Shown here piece by piece: positions 61,755 to 64,000 of a stretch of DNA of 64,000 bases. Position 1 is the stretch's first letter; every line of letters begins with the position of its first letter. The stretch is from contig JBFWOF010000015.1 in assembly GCA_050250665.1 (NCBI GenBank), forward strand, positions 1-64,000, read 5' to 3'. The notes under the pieces are model-generated. The model had not been told where the DNA came from. It was given only the letters and a program-made list of their open reading frames with translations, and searched no databases. The DNA is from JADKFD01 sp050250665 (GTDB taxonomy: Bacteria; Pseudomonadota; Gammaproteobacteria; Xanthomonadales; SZUA-5). The position numbers were made by a program, and so were the translations under genes.

Positions 61755-62861
61755 ATGTCTCGTATCTTGATTTCGGCGATGGTCGTCGCTGGAGTACTGC
61801 TGTTGTCCGACGCTCAGGCTCAGGTTCTACGTGTCGACAGCGAACACGAGGCAGCCCAGATCGGCGGCCCTCTGCGCCAGGTCACGTTTGAGGATGTTGC
61901 GATCGGTACCGAGACGCCATTCACCAGTCTTGGAGTGGTGATCGAGGAGATCGGGGCTCCGCTCCCCGGCTCGCCCAAGGCCGTGGTGCTGGATCAGCTT
62001 CTCGGTAACCCGCATTTGAACTTGTTTGGATTGCGCGGATCGCCGGATAGATTCCTGCAGAGCAACCTGCAGTTTTCAGTGCGCTTCCCGCAGGCGGTGA
62101 CCGTGGTGGGTTTCGCGCTGCGTTCGACGGCGTGTCCGGATCCGGGTGGAATCGGCAGCCTGATGGGATGGCGCATCTTCAACGCGCAAGGCGCACAGTT
62201 GGACAGCGGCGTATTCGCCCTTGACGAAGGCTGCCCGAACTTGCGCTCTGCCTATTTTGGACTGCAGGCAAGCAGTCCTTTTGTTCGGGTCGAGTTCTTT
62301 CGCAATGGCGGTAGCAACTTCGTCGTGGACGACATCCAGTACGGACCGATCACGGGCTTGAGCGCGTCGGCCCAGAGCACTGTTCAGCCTGCCTATGTGG
62401 CCAACTTCGACGATGTCCAGGCCGGCACCAGCGCACCGTTCGTGTCCGGTGACTTGAGTTTCAGCGGGACCCCTCAGGTCCTGGACCTCTGGTTCGGTCT
62501 TCCTCATACGTCAATTTTTGGTGGATTTGCGTCACCGCCGAACCTGATGGCCGCAAACTTCGGAGTCTGGATTGAGGCCCCCGGAGATGTTCAGGGCATC
62601 CAATTCGATACTCGGGGAGCGAATTGCCCCGCACCGTACTACGCCAGCGTAGAAGGCTACGATACTCAGCAGCGTCAGGTGGATTCGGTCGCTTTCGCTG
62701 TTACCGGTTGCGGAACTGGTCGCGTAGGAGTCTTGGGTATGCGACCGGCGCGGCATCTCCATCTTCGCTTGCTGCGCTCCGCTGGCGGCTTCATCAATGC
62801 GCCTATCGACGATTTGCGATTGGAACCGGAACGGCTGTTTGGCAACGGCTTCGAAAACTGA
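61755..62861 (+). CDS. Secreted protein of unknown function with C-terminal FGNGFE tag
   Basis: Exported protein of 368 residues. AGGAA lies 6 bp before the ATG at 61755, which opens a signal peptide (MSRILISAMVVAGVLLLSDA then QAQ). Two similar beta-rich halves can be made out: VTFEDVAIGTETPFTSLGV ... NFVVDDIQYGPI and VANFDDVQAGTSAPFVSGDLSF ... FINAPIDDLRLE. Each ends in a short acidic strand, like the jelly-roll modules of PEP-CTERM-type surface proteins. The extreme C-terminus is RLFGNGFEN, a one-residue-longer form of the tag on other secreted proteins here. No enzyme motif. Confidence 0.8.
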   Translation: MSRILISAMVVAGVLLLSDAQAQVLRVDSEHEAAQIGGPLRQVTFEDVAIGTETPFTSLGVVIEEIGAPLPGSPKAVVLDQLLGNPHLNLFGLRGSPDRFLQSNLQFSVRFPQAVTVVGFALRSTACPDPGGIGSLMGWRIFNAQGAQLDSGVFALDEGCPNLRSAYFGLQASSPFVRVEFFRNGGSNFVVDDIQYGPITGLSASAQSTVQPAYVANFDDVQAGTSAPFVSGDLSFSGTPQVLDLWFGLPHTSIFGGFASPPNLMAANFGVWIEAPGDVQGIQFDTRGANCPAPYYASVEGYDTQQRQVDSVAFAVTGCGTGRVGVLGMRPARHLHLRLLRSAGGFINAPIDDLRLEPERLFGNGFEN

Positions 62862-62885
62862 GGCTGTTTCGGGTACTGCAGAGAT

Positions 62886-64000
62886 TCAGCCCACGGTCGC
62901 CTGGAATTCGAACTCCAGCGATTCGCTGTAGCCGCGCAGTTGCTCGCACTGGATGTAGTCCGTGCCAAGCTCCCACAGGCGGGTGATGGTGAGGCGGTCA
63001 GGGACATCCTCGACCTCGATCGGTACGCCGCCATCGCGCACATGCGCCAGCATCGAGGTGAAGGCCAGCGATGGCTGCAGCGCCAGGTCGGTGTCGAGCT
63101 TGACGGCGTCGACATTGATCTGCTGCAGCAGGCGCAGCGCTTCCTTCTGCAGCCCGAAATGGCGCAGGCACAGATGCACGCCCAGCGTGCGTAATCGATC
63201 CAGGACCGGGCGCACCGTGGTCAGTTGTTCGATGACCGCATCGGTGTCGAGTTCCAGCGTGAGTTCACCGGATCCGCGGGTCAGTCCGCTCTTGCGGCAT
63301 TCGTCCTCAAGATAGGGAAAGAAGCCCGGATCGATGATGGTCGGCAGCGCCACTTCCACCTGAATGCGCAATTGGCGCCCGCGTTTGCGCTGGACGACGA
63401 TGCTGTCCAGAGCGAGGCGCAGGGCCATGCGGTCCAGTCTGGCCAGCGTGCCGGCATGGAGCGCCTGCTCGTAATAATTGTCGCGACCCAGCGTGGCCGG
63501 CTGCTGCGGCCCGGGGCGCAGGCGCAGGCGCTGTTGCCATTGATCGGTGACGGCGCCGCGGACCATGATCAGCGGTTGATACTCGGCCACGCACAGAGCC
63601 AGTTGCGGATGCGTCACCGGGTTGCCGGCGGCTGGGCTTTCCTTCTTCGGTGCTGGCGTCGCCGGGGCAGATTGAGAGGCGCCCTCGGTTTTGCCACCGC
63701 GGGCCCACAAGCCCAGTGCCAGGTCCAGCCAGCGCTGCGCGTCCGGCAGGGCCGCGCAGAGTTCGACCCGCGCCTGCACCTTGATCTGTCCGCGCGAGAC
63801 CACCACCGGACGTACGTCGATGCCCTGCCGCAGATTCTGGGCCAGCTGGTGCAATTCGCCTTCGCTGTTGCGGGCGGCCAGGACCAGGAAATGAAATTCA
63901 TCCCAGGGTCCGAAGGAATCCCCGGCGCCGAGGCGGGCGGCGATTCGACCGGAGATGGCCTGCTCCATTTCACAGCGCAGCAGACTGGGCAGTTTTTCGG
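62886..64000 (-). CDS. Degenerate GGDEF-EAL protein (5' part beyond right edge)
   Basis: Partial leftward gene; the frame stays open past the apparent ATG at 63968 to the window edge. The part near the edge reads RLGAGDSFGPWDEFHFLVL, a GGDEF domain in which the signature is GPWDEF. A Pro/Ala linker leads into an EAL-like domain (VAEYQPLI ... LTLELDTDAVIEQL ... LRHFGLQKEALRLLQQINVDAVKLDTDLA ... VEDVPDRLTITRLWELGTDYIQCEQLRGYSESLEF). The EAL signature itself and several metal ligands are replaced, so cyclic di-GMP synthesis and hydrolysis are both unlikely. It may be a c-di-GMP-binding or protein-interaction relay, like FimX- or YdiV-type proteins. Confidence 0.82.
   Translation of the reverse strand, partial: EKLPSLLRCEMEQAISGRIAARLGAGDSFGPWDEFHFLVLAARNSEGELHQLAQNLRQGIDVRPVVVSRGQIKVQARVELCAALPDAQRWLDLALGLWARGGKTEGASQSAPATPAPKKESPAAGNPVTHPQLALCVAEYQPLIMVRGAVTDQWQQRLRLRPGPQQPATLGRDNYYEQALHAGTLARLDRMALRLALDSIVVQRKRGRQLRIQVEVALPTIIDPGFFPYLEDECRKSGLTRGSGELTLELDTDAVIEQLTTVRPVLDRLRTLGVHLCLRHFGLQKEALRLLQQINVDAVKLDTDLALQPSLAFTSMLAHVRDGGVPIEVEDVPDRLTITRLWELGTDYIQCEQLRGYSESLEFEFQATVG

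Overview
The window is high-GC DNA from a gammaproteobacterium, most likely of the Lysobacterales (Xanthomonadales). The signs are the codon bias, a homodimeric-type pyruvate dehydrogenase E1, an ECF-like sigma factor coupled to a serine/threonine kinase, and several secreted repeat proteins that end in an F-x-x-G-F-E motif. The assignment is inferred from gene style. I see no rRNA or tRNA gene.

Layout. Positions 1-2,000 hold the 5' part of aceE. Next is a REP-type transposase (RAYT) between two 73-bp palindromic repeats, followed by two large secreted proteins and a vapC remnant (to about 9 kb). Positions 9-18 kb carry a leftward multicopper oxidase/TolC pair, a sodium:solute symporter and a DUF389 membrane protein, then a rightward RcnB-like gene, a repeat-rich gap and a leftward serine hydrolase. 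Positions 19.4-24.9 kb hold four leftward genes joined by 4-nt overlaps. I read these as a kleisin-KITE-SMC-Toprim complex of the MksFEBG/Wadjet (JetABCD) type. An old-yellow-enzyme oxidoreductase follows downstream. Positions 25-29 kb hold a catabolic cluster: two SDRs facing an acyl-CoA dehydrogenase and an IclR regulator, with two near-identical operator-like palindromes between them.

Positions 29-48 kb are dominated by signalling and secreted proteins: a propeller/GGEEF diguanylate cyclase, a WNG-repeat protein, a membrane class III nucleotide cyclase, the sigma/kinase pair, a PD40-repeat protein and a 1,599-residue multidomain protein. Positions 48-51 kb hold an atypical response regulator, a patatin, a tiny Lys-rich protein and a second serine hydrolase.

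Positions 51.4-56.6 kb form a plasmid- or chromid-like replication module. It has five 22-bp-phased iterons and an A/T-rich stretch, then overlapping parA-parB, a Rep_3-type initiator with an iteron over its ribosome-binding site, two further single iterons, and a tyrosine recombinase gene preceded by a 34-bp palindrome. The rest of the window looks chromosomal, so this is either an integrated plasmid or the origin of a chromid that carries core genes.

Positions 56.6-64 kb hold a secreted protein built of IDTGSG repeats, an SDR, an App1-type phosphatase, a DUF1415 protein, RluF, another FxxGFE protein and a degenerate GGDEF-EAL protein cut by the right edge. At least five families of short dispersed repeats lie in the gaps.
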